From Streptomyces sp. NBC_01775 (GTDB lineage Bacteria > Actinomycetota > Actinomycetes > Streptomycetales > Streptomycetaceae): a stretch of 64,000 bases of DNA. The DNA is taken from NCBI RefSeq assembly GCF_035917675.1, contig NZ_CP109104.1, forward strand, positions 5,518,001 through 5,582,000, in the 5' to 3' direction. The notes under the pieces were generated by a model. That model searched no databases. It worked only from the letters and a program-made list of their open reading frames with translations, and was not told the origin of the DNA. Each line of letters opens with the position of its first letter. Position 1 is the stretch's first letter. Positions 25,100 through 36,690 of the stretch are shown here, one piece after another. Made by a program: the position numbers and the translations under genes.

Positions 25100-25533
25100 G
25101 ACGTTCGCGCACAGCCGTCCACGACATCGGCTGAGTCGCCGGGAGGTCCCGGCGGCTCAGCTTTTTCTCGTCGTAGCGGGTGGCGGGGAGGAGGTAGCCG
25201 TCCCGGCGGTCTTCGGGGGAAGTCGAGCCAGTCGGGGCCGTCGTCCTCGCGGACGGCAAAGCATCCGCATACGACGCGGTGGCCGTTCGGCAGAAGGACT
25301 GTTCCTCGCAGGTGGCCGAACTCCGCGAGGGACGCGACGGTGCGGGCGACCTCGCGCTGTTCGCCGGGCTCGCGGTCCCGGCGGCCGTAACAGCCATCGA
25401 TTCCCGCGGCTTTCCACAGGGCTGTGAGAGCGAGTTGGAGCTGTTGATCGTCGGTGTCGCCGAGTTCTACGGCGAGTTCGTCGAACCCGCCGTGCCAGTT
25501 CTCGTCATCCGTGAACGACGCCGGATCGCGCAT
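25065..25533 (-). pseudogene. Decayed conserved hypothetical ORF
   Basis: An ATG at 25533 with GAGGAGGGGG upstream opens a convincing sequence: MRDPASFTDDENWHGGFDEL, ALTALWKAAGIDGCYGRRD, SLAEFGHLRGTVLLPNGHRV, GPDWLDF. After about 25222 the frame turns to nonsense and runs antisense through the WXG terminator. A neighbouring frame there gives RRDGYLLPATRYDEKKLSR, which looks like a surviving C-terminus. An internal deletion with frameshift is the simplest reading. From memory, intact homologues are common in Streptomyces; the function is unknown. Confidence 0.6.
25131..25166 (+). terminator. Intrinsic terminator of the WXG operon
   Basis: CTGAGTCGCCGGGA / TCCCGGCGGCTCAG stem with one mismatched pair, a 2-nt loop and a CTTTTTC tail. 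It is one of few terminators here with a true U-tract, reading on the plus strand. Confidence 0.85.
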
Positions 25534-25580
25534 ACGAGCCCCCCTCCTCGACGTCGCCGGGCCGGGCGCCGGGCCGCCCG

Positions 25581-26264
25581 TCAGCTCCGTCGGTGGCCTA
25601 TGAGGCGCGGCTTCTGCTCCAGCCCGTCGAGGCCGTGCCAGGCGAGGTTGACCAGGTGGGCCGCCACCTCGGACTTCTTCGGCTTACGGACGTTCAGCCA
25701 CCACTGGCCGGTGAGCGCGACCATGCCGACCAGCGCCTGGGCATAGAGAGGGGAGAGCTTCGCGTCGAAGCCGCGGGACTTGAACTCGCGGCCGAGGATG
25801 TCCTCGACCTGGGTGGCGATGTCCGAGATCAGCGAGGCGAAGGTGCCCGTGGACTGGGGGAGCGGGGAGTCCCGCACCAGGATGCGGAAGCCGTCGGTGT
25901 ACTGCTCGATGTAGTCGAGCAGCGCGAACGCGGCCTGCTCCAGCAGTTCGCGGGGGTGGCCGCCGGTCAGCGCGCCGGTGACCATGTCCAGCAGGCGCCG
26001 CATCTCCCGGTCGACCACCACCGCGTACAGGCCCTCCTTGCCGCCGAAGTGCTCGTAGACCACCGGCTTGGAGACCCCGGCCTTGTGCGCGATCTCCTCC
26101 ACCGAGGTGCCCTCGAAGCCGCGTTCGGCGAAGAGCGTGCGGCCGATGTCCAGCAGTTGCTCGCGGCGCTCCTTGCCGGTCATCCGGCGGCGGGCGGCTC
26201 GCTTTTTGGGGCTGCTGGACGGCGTCGCTCCGCCGAACGCGGCCGGAGTCTCGTCGGTGGGCAC
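25581..26264 (-). CDS. TetR-family regulator next to acyl-CoA desaturase
   Basis: 227 aa. TetR helix-turn-helix: REQLLDIGRTLFAERGFEGT, SVEEIAHKAGVSKPVVYEHFGGKEGLYAVV. The C-terminal ligand domain has RILVRDSPLP and VGMVALTGQWWLNVRKPKKS. GTG at 26264 was chosen; the N-terminal Lys/Arg stretch before the HTH is kept. It lies 85 bp after the desaturase gene on the same strand and probably controls membrane-lipid unsaturation through the paired sites upstream of that gene. Confidence 0.88.
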   Translation of the reverse strand: MPTDETPAAFGGATPSSSPKKRAARRRMTGKERREQLLDIGRTLFAERGFEGTSVEEIAHKAGVSKPVVYEHFGGKEGLYAVVVDREMRRLLDMVTGALTGGHPRELLEQAAFALLDYIEQYTDGFRILVRDSPLPQSTGTFASLISDIATQVEDILGREFKSRGFDAKLSPLYAQALVGMVALTGQWWLNVRKPKKSEVAAHLVNLAWHGLDGLEQKPRLIGHRRS

Positions 26265-26349
26265 GGGGTGTGGGGCCTTCCCTGTTGTGTGGCTGTCTTG
26301 TTGGGGCCCGGGGGACGGCCCCCGGGTCGTCAACGTCGTCAAGACAGCA

Positions 26350-27522
26350 TCATGCCGCTTCGGCTGTCCGCTCCTCGCGGCGGCCGGACTCCTCGCGGCC
26401 GGAATCCTCCCGGCGGCCGGATTCCGCACCGTCCCCGGCACCGGCGACCTCTTCCTCGCCCTTCTTGCCCTGGACCTCGCCCGCAGCCTCGTCCTCGCTC
26501 TTGCCCTTGCCCTTGGCGTCGTCGTTCCGGCGCGAGGCCAGCCGCTCCTCCTTGGGCCAGCGCACGTCGTATGCCCAGCCGGCCATCTCGAACCAGCGGA
26601 TGATCCGCGCGCTGGAGTCGATCTGTCCGCGCTGCACCCCGTGCCGCGCGCAGGTCGGGTCCGCGTGGTGCAGGTTGTGCCAGGACTCGCCGCACGAGAG
26701 GACGGCCAGCCACCACACGTTGCCCGAGCGGTCCCGCGACTTGAACGGGCGCTTGCCGACCGCGTGGCAGATGGAGTTGATCGACCACGTCACGTGGTGC
26801 AGCAGCGCGACCCGGACCAGCGAGCCCCAGAAGAAGGCGGTCACCGCGCCCTGCCACGACCAGGTGGCCAGGCCGCCGATCAGCGGCGGGATCATCAGCG
26901 AGATGACCGTCCACAGCACGAACTGGCGCGAGATGGTGCGCAGCGCCGGGTCCTTGATCAGGTCCGGCGCGTACTTGTGCTGCGGCGTCTGCTCCTCGTC
27001 GAACATCCACGCCATGTGGGCCCACCACAGGCCCTTCATCAGGGCGGGGACCGTCTCGCCGTAGCGCCACGGGGAGTGCGGGTCACCCTCGGCGTCGGAG
27101 AACTTGTGGTGCTTGCGGTGGTCGGCCACCCAGCGCACCAGCGGGCCCTCGACGGCCACTGAACCCATGATCGCCAGCGCGATCCGCAACGGCCGCTTCG
27201 CCTTGAACGAGCCGTGCGTGAAGTACCGGTGGAAGCCGATCGTGATGCCGTGGCAGCCGATGTAATACATCACGACCAACAGCCCCAGATCCAGCCAGCT
27301 CACCCCCCAGCCCCAGGCCAGCGGCACCGCGGCCACCAGCGCGACGAACGGGAGAGTGATGAACAGCAGCAGCGCGATCTGCTCCACCGACCGCCGCTTC
27401 TCGCCACCCAGCGTCGCGGAGGGGAGAGGAGTGACGGAGTCGGGGGATTCCGCGCCCGCTGCCGTGCGAGCAGCAGTATCAGCCTTCGGCGAACTGTCGA
27501 GAACGTCGGGGCTAGTCGTCAT
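26350..27522 (-). CDS. Acyl-CoA (delta-9 type) desaturase
   Basis: 390 aa membrane di-iron desaturase. All three His boxes are present: H98-RYFT-H103, H135-RKHH-139 and H282-NLHH-286; four membrane segments flank them. It introduces a double bond into fatty acyl chains at the membrane. The C-terminal ~60 residues are a charged low-complexity tail (GREESGRREERTAEAA). ATG start. The promoter region has two TACG-N4-CGTA sites; the TetR gene lies downstream. Confidence 0.93.
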   Translation of the reverse strand: MTTSPDVLDSSPKADTAARTAAGAESPDSVTPLPSATLGGEKRRSVEQIALLLFITLPFVALVAAVPLAWGWGVSWLDLGLLVVMYYIGCHGITIGFHRYFTHGSFKAKRPLRIALAIMGSVAVEGPLVRWVADHRKHHKFSDAEGDPHSPWRYGETVPALMKGLWWAHMAWMFDEEQTPQHKYAPDLIKDPALRTISRQFVLWTVISLMIPPLIGGLATWSWQGAVTAFFWGSLVRVALLHHVTWSINSICHAVGKRPFKSRDRSGNVWWLAVLSCGESWHNLHHADPTCARHGVQRGQIDSSARIIRWFEMAGWAYDVRWPKEERLASRRNDDAKGKGKSEDEAAGEVQGKKGEEEVAGAGDGAESGRREDSGREESGRREERTAEAA

Positions 27523-27551
27523 AAAGGTCCCTCATTGGAACTCGGCTTGGC

Positions 27552-27578
27552 TACGGTTCCGTAACCTACGGCATCGTA
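27552..27578. promoter_or_regulatory. Two tandem TACG-N4-CGTA palindromes upstream of desaturase
   Basis: TACGGTTCCGTA (27552-27563) and TACGGCATCGTA (27567-27578), offset 15 bp, lie 30-56 bp before the desaturase start. Short inverted repeats with this spacing are typical of TetR dimers bound side by side; the TetR regulator of the same operon is the likely ligand. Confidence 0.6.
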
Positions 27579-27850
27579 AGTATGGCAGCCGTCCGGCATG
27601 GGACAAGAGGAGAACGGCCCGTGCCGGGGCCCTCGCGCAGGGCCACCAGCGGGCCCGGTGAGCCCCCGGGGCCCGCCTCACCAGGCACGCCGGTCCGCTT
27701 CCCGGGCGAGCCGGAATGCCTCACCGGCGCGCCGGAATGCCCACCCATCGGACTGAGTGCGGTACCGCGGAAGCGCCGACCTATCCTTGTCACGTCGGAC
27801 AGCGCGGTCCGCCACCTGCCCAGAAGCAAAGCCGCAAGGGAGCCGCACCT

Positions 27851-30700
<2,850 letters not shown>

Positions 30701-30719
30701 TCCCGGCCGTCATCCGGAT

Positions 30720-30840
30720 CCGGGCCCGAGCCCGGCTCCGGAGCTCGGGTCCGGAGTTCGGGGCCCGGACGTGGAGCCGGGAGCCCGGAGCCCGGAGCCC
30801 GGAGTCCGGAGCTCGGACGTGGAGCCCGGGGCGTGAAGCC
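30720..30840. repeat. GC-rich simple repeats after ppc
   Basis: Imperfect units of GGAGCCCGGAGCCC, CGGAGCTCGGGTC and GACGTGGAGCC fill the gap between ppc and the convergent membrane-protein gene. No coding signal is seen. Confidence 0.7.
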
Positions 30841-30846
30841 TGACAT

Positions 30847-30889
30847 GGGGCCTGGGCGCTGCTCAGAACGTGAGCAGCGCCCAGGCCCC
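30847..30889. terminator. 19-bp hairpin between convergent genes
   Basis: GGGGCCTGGGCGCTGCTCA / TGAGCAGCGCCCAGGCCCC, perfect, 5-nt loop. It could terminate both ppc (plus) and the convergent gene (minus); for the latter the stem encodes the last residues GAWALLTF and the stop codon. Confidence 0.8.
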
Positions 30890-31384
30890 ACCCATGACCA
30901 GCGCCCCGCACAACCCCATCGCCACCGCCGTACGCCGCATCCGCAGCCCGCCCGCCACCACCAGCGACGCCAGCAGCAGCGCCCCGCCCAACGGCACCCA
31001 GGCATAAAGAATCCCGGCAGGACCCGTCCTGACGACATGGTCCGTGCCGGGCTTCACCGCGACTTCGAGCCGCTCACCAGTGTCCCCGGACACCGATCTC
31101 GCGACCGTCACCTTCTCCGGCTTCCCACCCGAACCGGCCGGTTTGAAAACCCCCGCGCACTCCTCGTCCCCGCACGCGGAGACCGTGACCGTCCCCCGCT
31201 CCTCAGCGGCCATCGCCGGCTCCGCCGTCCCCCACGACGTCCACACCCCCGCCACCAATAACACCCCGGCGATCAGCGCCATCAACCCCGACCGCGCCAG
31301 CAACAACACCCCGAAGGCGCTTTCCCCCAACCGACGGGTACGACTGCGCTTGGTGTCCTGGCTGCGAAATGCCTTGGCTGACAT
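30863..31384 (-). CDS. Membrane protein with a TTA codon
   Basis: 173 aa. One hydrophobic segment at about 25-47 (GVLLLARSGLMALIAGVLLV), an extracytoplasmic part with two Cys (SACGDEECAGVF) of about 75 residues, then two more hydrophobic segments at the end. The protein family is not recognised. Leu42 is TTA (31259-31261, minus strand), so its synthesis should depend on bldA. It follows pth on the same strand with a ~97-bp gap. Confidence 0.75.
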   Translation of the reverse strand: MSAKAFRSQDTKRSRTRRLGESAFGVLLLARSGLMALIAGVLLVAGVWTSWGTAEPAMAAEERGTVTVSACGDEECAGVFKPAGSGGKPEKVTVARSVSGDTGERLEVAVKPGTDHVVRTGPAGILYAWVPLGGALLLASLVVAGGLRMRRTAVAMGLCGALVMGGAWALLTF

Positions 31385-31480
31385 GGCCGTGATACTTGGC
31401 CACGAAACGATGCCGGTCAACCTACGTGCCCGGCATGCGCCCTTTAAGGGCAGGCGCGCCCTTTAGGAGTTGTACGCGCT

Positions 31481-32077
31481 TCAGGAGTTGTACGCGCTCT
31501 GCGCCCGCTCCAGTCCGTCCACGAGCAGAGACTCCGCCGCGTCCGCCGCACGGTCCACGAAGTAGTCCAGCTCCTTCCGCTCGGCCGTCGAGAAGTCCTT
31601 CAGCACGTAGTCCGCGACCTGCATACGCCCCGGCGGGCGGCCCACCCCGAAACGCACCCGGTGATAGTCGGAGCCCAGCGTCTTCGTGAGCGACTTCAGG
31701 CCGTTGTGGCCGTTGTCGCCGCCGCCGAACTTCAGCCGCAGCGTTCCGTAGTCGATGTCCAGCTCGTCATGCACCACGACCAGCCGCTCCACCGGAACCC
31801 CGTAGAAATCCAGCAGCGCCTTGACCGGACCACCGGACACATTCATGAACGACATCGGCTTCGCGAGCACCACCCGCGTGCTGTCCACACCCGGCGTCCC
31901 CACCCGCCCCTCCAGCACCTGCGCACGGCCCGCCTTGTGGGACTTGAAACCGGCCCCCATACGGGAAGCCAGAAGATCGGCCACCATGAAGCCGACATTG
32001 TGCCGGTTACCGGCATAACCCGGCCCCGGATTGCCGAGCCCGGCGATGAGCCAGGGGCCACTGGCGCTGGCCGACAT
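31481..32077 (-). CDS. pth: Peptidyl-tRNA hydrolase
   Basis: 198 aa. It releases peptides from tRNAs that drop off ribosomes. The family motifs are intact: [21 protein letters not shown] (the His next to NVG is catalytic), [22 protein letters not shown] and [14 protein letters not shown] at 32077 has GGAGG upstream. It lies downstream of rplY in the prs-rplY-pth gene string, separated by a strong hairpin. Confidence 0.96.
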   Translation of the reverse strand: MSASASGPWLIAGLGNPGPGYAGNRHNVGFMVADLLASRMGAGFKSHKAGRAQVLEGRVGTPGVDSTRVVLAKPMSFMNVSGGPVKALLDFYGVPVERLVVVHDELDIDYGTLRLKFGGGDNGHNGLKSLTKTLGSDYHRVRFGVGRPPGRMQVADYVLKDFSTAERKELDYFVDRAADAAESLLVDGLERAQSAYNS

Positions 32078-32138
32078 GCTGAATCCTCCGGTCGTCACGA
32101 GTCTGCCCAGGGCCCCCACGGGGCACCCTGCCCACAAA

Positions 32139-32170
32139 CGCCGGGCAGGCCGGAACCGGCCTGCCCGGCG
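32139..32170. terminator. 15-bp hairpin between rplY and pth
   Basis: CGCCGGGCAGGCCGG / CCGGCCTGCCCGGCG with a 2-nt loop (AA), 28 nt past the rplY stop on the minus strand. No U-tract. It may reduce transcription into pth. Confidence 0.7.
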
Positions 32171-32197
32171 TCTACGGGCACAAGAGATGCAGCGCGA

Positions 32198-32797
32198 TTA
32201 CTCCGCGGCCGGAGCCTCGGCGCCCTCGCCCTCGGCACCCTCCGCCGCCGGCTCCTCCGCCTGCGCGGACAGCACCTGGATGACGGTCTCGTCCTCCTCG
32301 ATGGCCAGCGAGGTCCCACGCGGCAGCTGGATGTCCTTCGCCGCCACCGAGTCACCCGCCGACAGACCGTCGATGGAGACGGTCACCGACTCCGGAATGT
32401 GCGTGGCCTCTGCCTCGACCGGCAGCGAGTTGTACACGTGCTCCAGCAGGTGCTGCCCCGGCGCCAGCTCACCCTCGATGTGGATCGGGACCTCGACCTG
32501 GACCTTCTCGCCGCGCTTGACCGTCAGCAGGTCGATGTGGACCAGGAAGCCACGGATGGCCTCACGCTGGACGGCCTTCGGGATCACCAGCTCCTTCTTG
32601 CCCTCGACATCCAGGTGGATCAGGACGTTCGAGTTCTTCAGAGCCATCATCATGTCGTAGCTGGGCAGCGCCACGTGGACCGTCTCGGCGCCGTGCCCGT
32701 AGATGACCGCGGGAACCTTCTCCTCGCGGCGGAGACGGCGGGCCGCACCCTTGCCGAACTCCCTGCGGACCGTGGCGGAAACATTGACGTCAGCCAT
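32198..32797 (-). CDS. rplY: 50S ribosomal protein L25 (Ctc/TL5 type)
   Basis: 199 aa, the long form with a C-terminal beta domain. ADVNVSATVRREFGKGAARRLR is the 5S rRNA-binding start; HVALPSYD and IDLLTVKRGEKVQVEVPI mark the two domains. The acidic Ala/Glu-rich tail (EEPAAEGAEGEGAEAPAAE) is typical of actinobacteria. ATG with CGAGGAG upstream. In the same orientation as prs and pth. Confidence 0.96.
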   Translation of the reverse strand: MADVNVSATVRREFGKGAARRLRREEKVPAVIYGHGAETVHVALPSYDMMMALKNSNVLIHLDVEGKKELVIPKAVQREAIRGFLVHIDLLTVKRGEKVQVEVPIHIEGELAPGQHLLEHVYNSLPVEAEATHIPESVTVSIDGLSAGDSVAAKDIQLPRGTSLAIEEDETVIQVLSAQAEEPAAEGAEGEGAEAPAAE

Positions 32798-33032
32798 GCT
32801 GCGCTCCTCGTCATCAAAAGTGGAACAGAAAACTGCGATGCCACTCGGTCCCGACGGACCTGCTACGAAGAGCGCACGTCGATAACGGAGCACGACCGCC
32901 GACACACAGCGGACCGGCCTCCCTCGCCGAGCGACTCGCAGAGTCTACGCGGCAAAAGAGGCCGGCCAAAAATCGATCAACGAGAACGGACGTCACCACC
33001 GCCCCACAGGCGGCTAGGCCACCCCGCAGGCG

Positions 33033-34010
33033 CTACGCCTGCTCGTCGAAGAGGCTCGTCACCGAACCGTCCTCGAACACCTCACGCACCGCACGGGCGA
33101 TCGTCGGCGCCATCGACAACACCGTGATCTTGTCCAGCTCCAGCTCACCCGGCGTCGGCAGCGTATTCGTGAACACGAATTCACTCACCTTGGAATTCTT
33201 CAGCCGATCAGCAGCCGGACCCGACAGCACCCCGTGCGTCGCCGTCACGATCACATCCGCCGCACCGTTCGCGAACAGCGCGTCCGCAGCCGCACAAATC
33301 GTGCCACCCGTGTCGATCATGTCGTCGACCAGCACACACACCCGGTCCTTGACCTCACCGACAACCTCGTGCACCGTCACCTGATTCGCCACGTCCGGAT
33401 CCCGGCGCTTGTGCACGATCGCCAGCGGCGCACCCAGCCGATCCGCCCAACGGTCCGCCACCCGCACCCGGCCCGCATCCGGCGACACAATCGTCAGCTT
33501 GTCCCGGTCCACTTTCGCGCCCACATAATCCGCCAGCAACGGCAGCGCGAAAAGATGGTCAACAGGACCGTCGAAGAAACCCTGAATCTGATCGGTGTGC
33601 AGATCCACCGTAAGAATGCGGTCCGCACCCGCGGTCTTGAACATGTCCGCCATCAACCGCGCCGAAATCGGCTCACGGCCACGGTGCTTCTTGTCCTGCC
33701 GCGCGTACCCGTAGAACGGAACGATCACCGTGATGCTCCGCGCCGAGGCCCGCTTCAGCGCGTCGATCATGATGAGCTGCTCCATGACCCACTTGTTGAT
33801 CGGAGCCGTGTGGCTCTGCATCAAGAAGCAGTCGGCACCACGAGCGGACTCCTGGAAGCGGACGTAGATCTCGCCATTGGCGAAGTCGAAAGCCTTGGTC
33901 GGGACCACGCCGATGCCGAGCTGCTTGGCGACCTCTTCGGCGAGTTCGGGGTGGGCGCGGCCGGAGAAGAGCATGAGCTTCTTCTCGCCGGTCGTCTTGA
34001 TCCCGGTCAC
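33033..34010 (-). CDS. prs: Ribose-phosphate pyrophosphokinase
   Basis: 325 aa. It makes PRPP from ribose-5-phosphate and ATP. Visible: LMLFSGRAHPELAEEV, FANGEIYVRFQESARG, FYGYARQDKKHRGREPISA, the PRPP loop CVLVDDMIDTGGTI and VDLHTDQIQGFF. GTG at 34010 was chosen, with AGGGAG upstream; this gives the usual N-terminus TGIKTTGEKK. It follows glmU after 124 bp, so the two supply activated sugar and nucleotide precursors from one locus. Confidence 0.97.
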   Translation of the reverse strand: MTGIKTTGEKKLMLFSGRAHPELAEEVAKQLGIGVVPTKAFDFANGEIYVRFQESARGADCFLMQSHTAPINKWVMEQLIMIDALKRASARSITVIVPFYGYARQDKKHRGREPISARLMADMFKTAGADRILTVDLHTDQIQGFFDGPVDHLFALPLLADYVGAKVDRDKLTIVSPDAGRVRVADRWADRLGAPLAIVHKRRDPDVANQVTVHEVVGEVKDRVCVLVDDMIDTGGTICAAADALFANGAADVIVTATHGVLSGPAADRLKNSKVSEFVFTNTLPTPGELELDKITVLSMAPTIARAVREVFEDGSVTSLFDEQA

Positions 34011-34133
34011 TGCTGTTGTCTCCCTGTGTGGTGCGCCGCACAGCGGCTCGTCGGCGGCTCGTCGGTTTTCGGCCGCATGGCCAAACCGGCTCGACCCAAC
34101 CGTACGCCTCACGCCATACAGCCGGATACCCGG

Positions 34134-35612
34134 TCAGCCCGCCGCCGCCGAGCCCTCTCCGGTACCCTCCGGCCCCTCACCGGCGTCCTCGGCCGCCAAC
34201 GCCGCCGCACTCCCCGGACGCTTCCGCGCCACCCAGCCCGCGATGTTGCGCTGCTGGCCCCGCGCCACCGCCAACGACCCCGCAGGCACATCCTTCGTGA
34301 TCACCGAGCCCGCCGCCGTATAAGCACCGTCCCCCACCGTGACCGGCGCCACGAACATGTTGTCCGCACCCGTACGGCAATGAGACCCCACCGTCGTACG
34401 GTGCTTGCTCTCCCCGTCGTAATTCACAAAGACACTCGCCGCACCGATATTGCTGTGCTCACCGATCTCCGCATCCCCCACATACGACAGATGCGGCACC
34501 TTCGTCCCCTCACCCACCTGCGCGTTCTTCATCTCCACGAAGCTGCCGGCCTTCACCTTGCCGCCCAACCGCGTCCCCGGCCGCAAATAGGTGTACGGAC
34601 CCACCGACGCGCCCTCACCGATCTCCGCCCCCTGCGCCACCGTGTTGCTCACCGCCGCACCCGCGCCGACACGCGTGTCCGTCAGCCGCGAATTCGGACC
34701 CACCTCGCACTCCCCGCCCAGATGCGTCGCACCCAGCAGCTGCGTCCCCGGATGCACCGTCGCATCCGGCTCGTACGTCACCGTCACATCCATCCACGTC
34801 GTCGCCGGATCGATCACCGTGACGCCCGCCAGCATCGCGTCCTCCACCAGCCGGCCATTCAGCATCCGCCGCGCCTGGGACAGCTGCACCCGGTTGTTGA
34901 TCCCCGCGATCTCCCGGTGATCACCCGCCACCGCAGCCCCCACCCGGTGCCCGCCCTCCCGCAGGATCCCGAGCACATCCGTGAGGTACTCCTCACCCTG
35001 GCTGTTGTCCGTACGGACCTTCCCCAGCGCCTCACTCAGCAGACGGCCGTCGAACGCGAACACCCCCGAATTGATCTCGCGGATCGCCCGCTGCGCCTCG
35101 GTCGCGTCCTTGTGCTCCACGATCGCGGTGACCGCGCCGCCGTCCGGATCCCGCACGATGCGGCCGTACCCCGTCGCGTCGGGGACCTCGGCGGTCAGCA
35201 CGGTGACGGCGTTGCCGTCGGCGCTGTGGGTGTCGGCCAGCCGCTGGAGCGTCGCGCCGGTCAGCAGCGGGGTGTCCCCACAGGTGACCAGCACCGTCCC
35301 CTTCACCGTCACTCCGGCCCCGGCCAGCTCCTCCAGCCCCATACGCACGGCGTGTCCCGTGCCGTTCTGCTCGTGCTGCACGGCGGTGGTGGCGTTCGCG
35401 CCCGTCTCGGTCAGGTGCGCGGTCACCTTCTCGCGCGCGTGTCCGACGACCACGACCAGATGCTCCGGATCCAGCACCCGCGCGGCGCTGACCACATGGC
35501 CGACCAGCGACCTTCCGCAGATCTCGTGCAGAACCTTGGGGGTAGCCGACTTCATGCGGGTGCCCTCACCCGCTGCGAGAACGACGACGGCTGCCGGGCG
35601 ATTGGCGCTCAC
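34134..35612 (-). CDS. glmU: Bifunctional GlmU (UDP-GlcNAc synthesis)
   Basis: 492 aa. N-terminal uridylyltransferase: VVVLAAGEGTRMKSATPKVLHEI, NGTGHAVRMGLEEL, LVTCGDTPLL, INSGVFAFD. C-terminal left-handed beta-helix acetyltransferase: repeated hexapeptides (VDVTV.., IGPYTYLRPGT, KAGSFVEMKNAQVGEGTK, PHLSYVGDAEIG). It makes UDP-N-acetylglucosamine for the cell wall. GTG start. The Ala/Gly/Glu-rich tail is common in actinobacteria. Confidence 0.97.
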   Translation of the reverse strand: MSANRPAAVVVLAAGEGTRMKSATPKVLHEICGRSLVGHVVSAARVLDPEHLVVVVGHAREKVTAHLTETGANATTAVQHEQNGTGHAVRMGLEELAGAGVTVKGTVLVTCGDTPLLTGATLQRLADTHSADGNAVTVLTAEVPDATGYGRIVRDPDGGAVTAIVEHKDATEAQRAIREINSGVFAFDGRLLSEALGKVRTDNSQGEEYLTDVLGILREGGHRVGAAVAGDHREIAGINNRVQLSQARRMLNGRLVEDAMLAGVTVIDPATTWMDVTVTYEPDATVHPGTQLLGATHLGGECEVGPNSRLTDTRVGAGAAVSNTVAQGAEIGEGASVGPYTYLRPGTRLGGKVKAGSFVEMKNAQVGEGTKVPHLSYVGDAEIGEHSNIGAASVFVNYDGESKHRTTVGSHCRTGADNMFVAPVTVGDGAYTAAGSVITKDVPAGSLAVARGQQRNIAGWVARKRPGSAAALAAEDAGEGPEGTGEGSAAAG

Positions 35613-35726
35613 GGGTGTGCCCTTCGGCTTCGGGGGTGGGTGCTGCCCCGCAGAATACCGGTGAGTTCGGCCGCCGGAACGAGGACGGGTCCTGACCTTG
35701 GGTCAGGACCCGAACTTGGGACGATG

Positions 35727-35797
35727 CTCCCGGGGGAGGATTCGAACCCCCATCAACAGAACCAAAATCTGTGGACTTGCCCTTAGTCGACCCGGGA
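35727..35797 (-). tRNA. tRNA-Gln (anticodon UUG)
   Basis: Read on the minus strand it folds as a cloverleaf: acceptor TCCCGGG/CCCGGGA, D-stem GACT/AGTC, anticodon stem ACAGA/TCTGT around loop TTTTGGT (anticodon TTG, Gln), T-arm GGGGG-TTCGAAT-CCTCC. No CCA is encoded. It sits between glmU and the HTH gene. Confidence 0.95.
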
Positions 35798-35802
35798 TTA
35801 CC

Positions 35803-36690
35803 TTATGTCCGATTCGCCTCACCGGCTGATCGGGCACCCCATACTATGCCGCACCACCAGCCTTCGATGCGACGGTACAAGCGAGCGCTGCTCGTGAGGC
35901 GGATGGAGAGGCACCCGTGGTGTTCCGGGCCCCTGTTCATCCGGCTGCTGACATTCGTCTTGAGCCAGGGCTTGCAGAAGCGCTCGCCGGGGATCCCGAC
36001 CACGTCCGACCAGAAGCGCGTGGCTGCGGCCAGGTCAGATGTGGCGTGGATGCTCACCGCGCAGCGCCAGTGGGACCTGTCGATCTCCAGGAGTTCCAGC
36101 CAGCGTACGAAGAGCCGGATCATGTCCGGGTCGCTGTTGATGAGGGAAACGCATTCGCGGCGCGCGTACGGCTTGCTCTTGTTGCCCTCCGCCCAGTACA
36201 AGGCGGTGCCGATCAACAGCAACTCCCGGTCGCTGATGGAGCCGATTTCCGAGCGTGCTTCGTCGGTCAGTCTTTGGCGCTCACTGTCCTGCTCCAGCCG
36301 CTGACGCGCCCGTCCCACTGCCATACGTTCCATGCGCCCTGTGTCGCTCCAGCGTGGCTCGGGGCGGGGAAGATCTCTCACCCATGCCGAGATGGAACTC
36401 TTGGACACTCCCAGCTCGGCCTTGATCCGGTCGTACGTCCAGCCCTGGCGGCGCAGCTCGCGGGCGCGGGTGCGGAGGGCGTCTTTGGCGCGGGGACGGC
36501 GGGTCCAGGCCGGTGGGGGTTCGCCGGTGACGAGGCGGTTGAGGAGGTCGTTGTTGGAGACCTTGAGGCGGTCGCGGATCTGGCGGCGGCTGAGGCCCTC
36601 GCGGCGGAGGGCGAGGGCCTGGGTGCGGAGCCGTTCGTAGCTGTCGTCGGGGGTGTCCCGTGTGTCTTCTGGGTCTTCCGTGCCGTTCAT
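35803..36690 (-). CDS. HTH protein with putative endonuclease-like C-terminal domain
   Basis: 295 aa. Two helix-turn-helix-like units: ALALRREGLSRRQIRDRLKV (about 28-50) and RELRRQGWTYDRIKAELGVS, SKSSISAWV (about 75-105). The C-terminal half contains LLIGTALYWAEGNKSKPY, VSLINSDPDMIRLFVRWLE, WRCAVSIHATSDLAAATRFW, a layout that recalls LAGLIDADG-type endonucleases or DNA-binding proteins; catalytic residues cannot be assigned. ATG at 36690. The stop codon is 6 bp from the tRNA-Gln gene. A similar gene is common in Streptomyces (recollection). Confidence 0.75.
   Translation of the reverse strand: MNGTEDPEDTRDTPDDSYERLRTQALALRREGLSRRQIRDRLKVSNNDLLNRLVTGEPPPAWTRRPRAKDALRTRARELRRQGWTYDRIKAELGVSKSSISAWVRDLPRPEPRWSDTGRMERMAVGRARQRLEQDSERQRLTDEARSEIGSISDRELLLIGTALYWAEGNKSKPYARRECVSLINSDPDMIRLFVRWLELLEIDRSHWRCAVSIHATSDLAAATRFWSDVVGIPGERFCKPWLKTNVSSRMNRGPEHHGCLSIRLTSSARLYRRIEGWWCGIVWGARSAGEANRT

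Noticed and set aside
35727..35797. tRNA-Gln as integration site of a mobile island
   Set aside because: No integrase gene and no direct repeat of the tRNA 3' end was noticed in the window; the neighbouring gene is not integrase-like.
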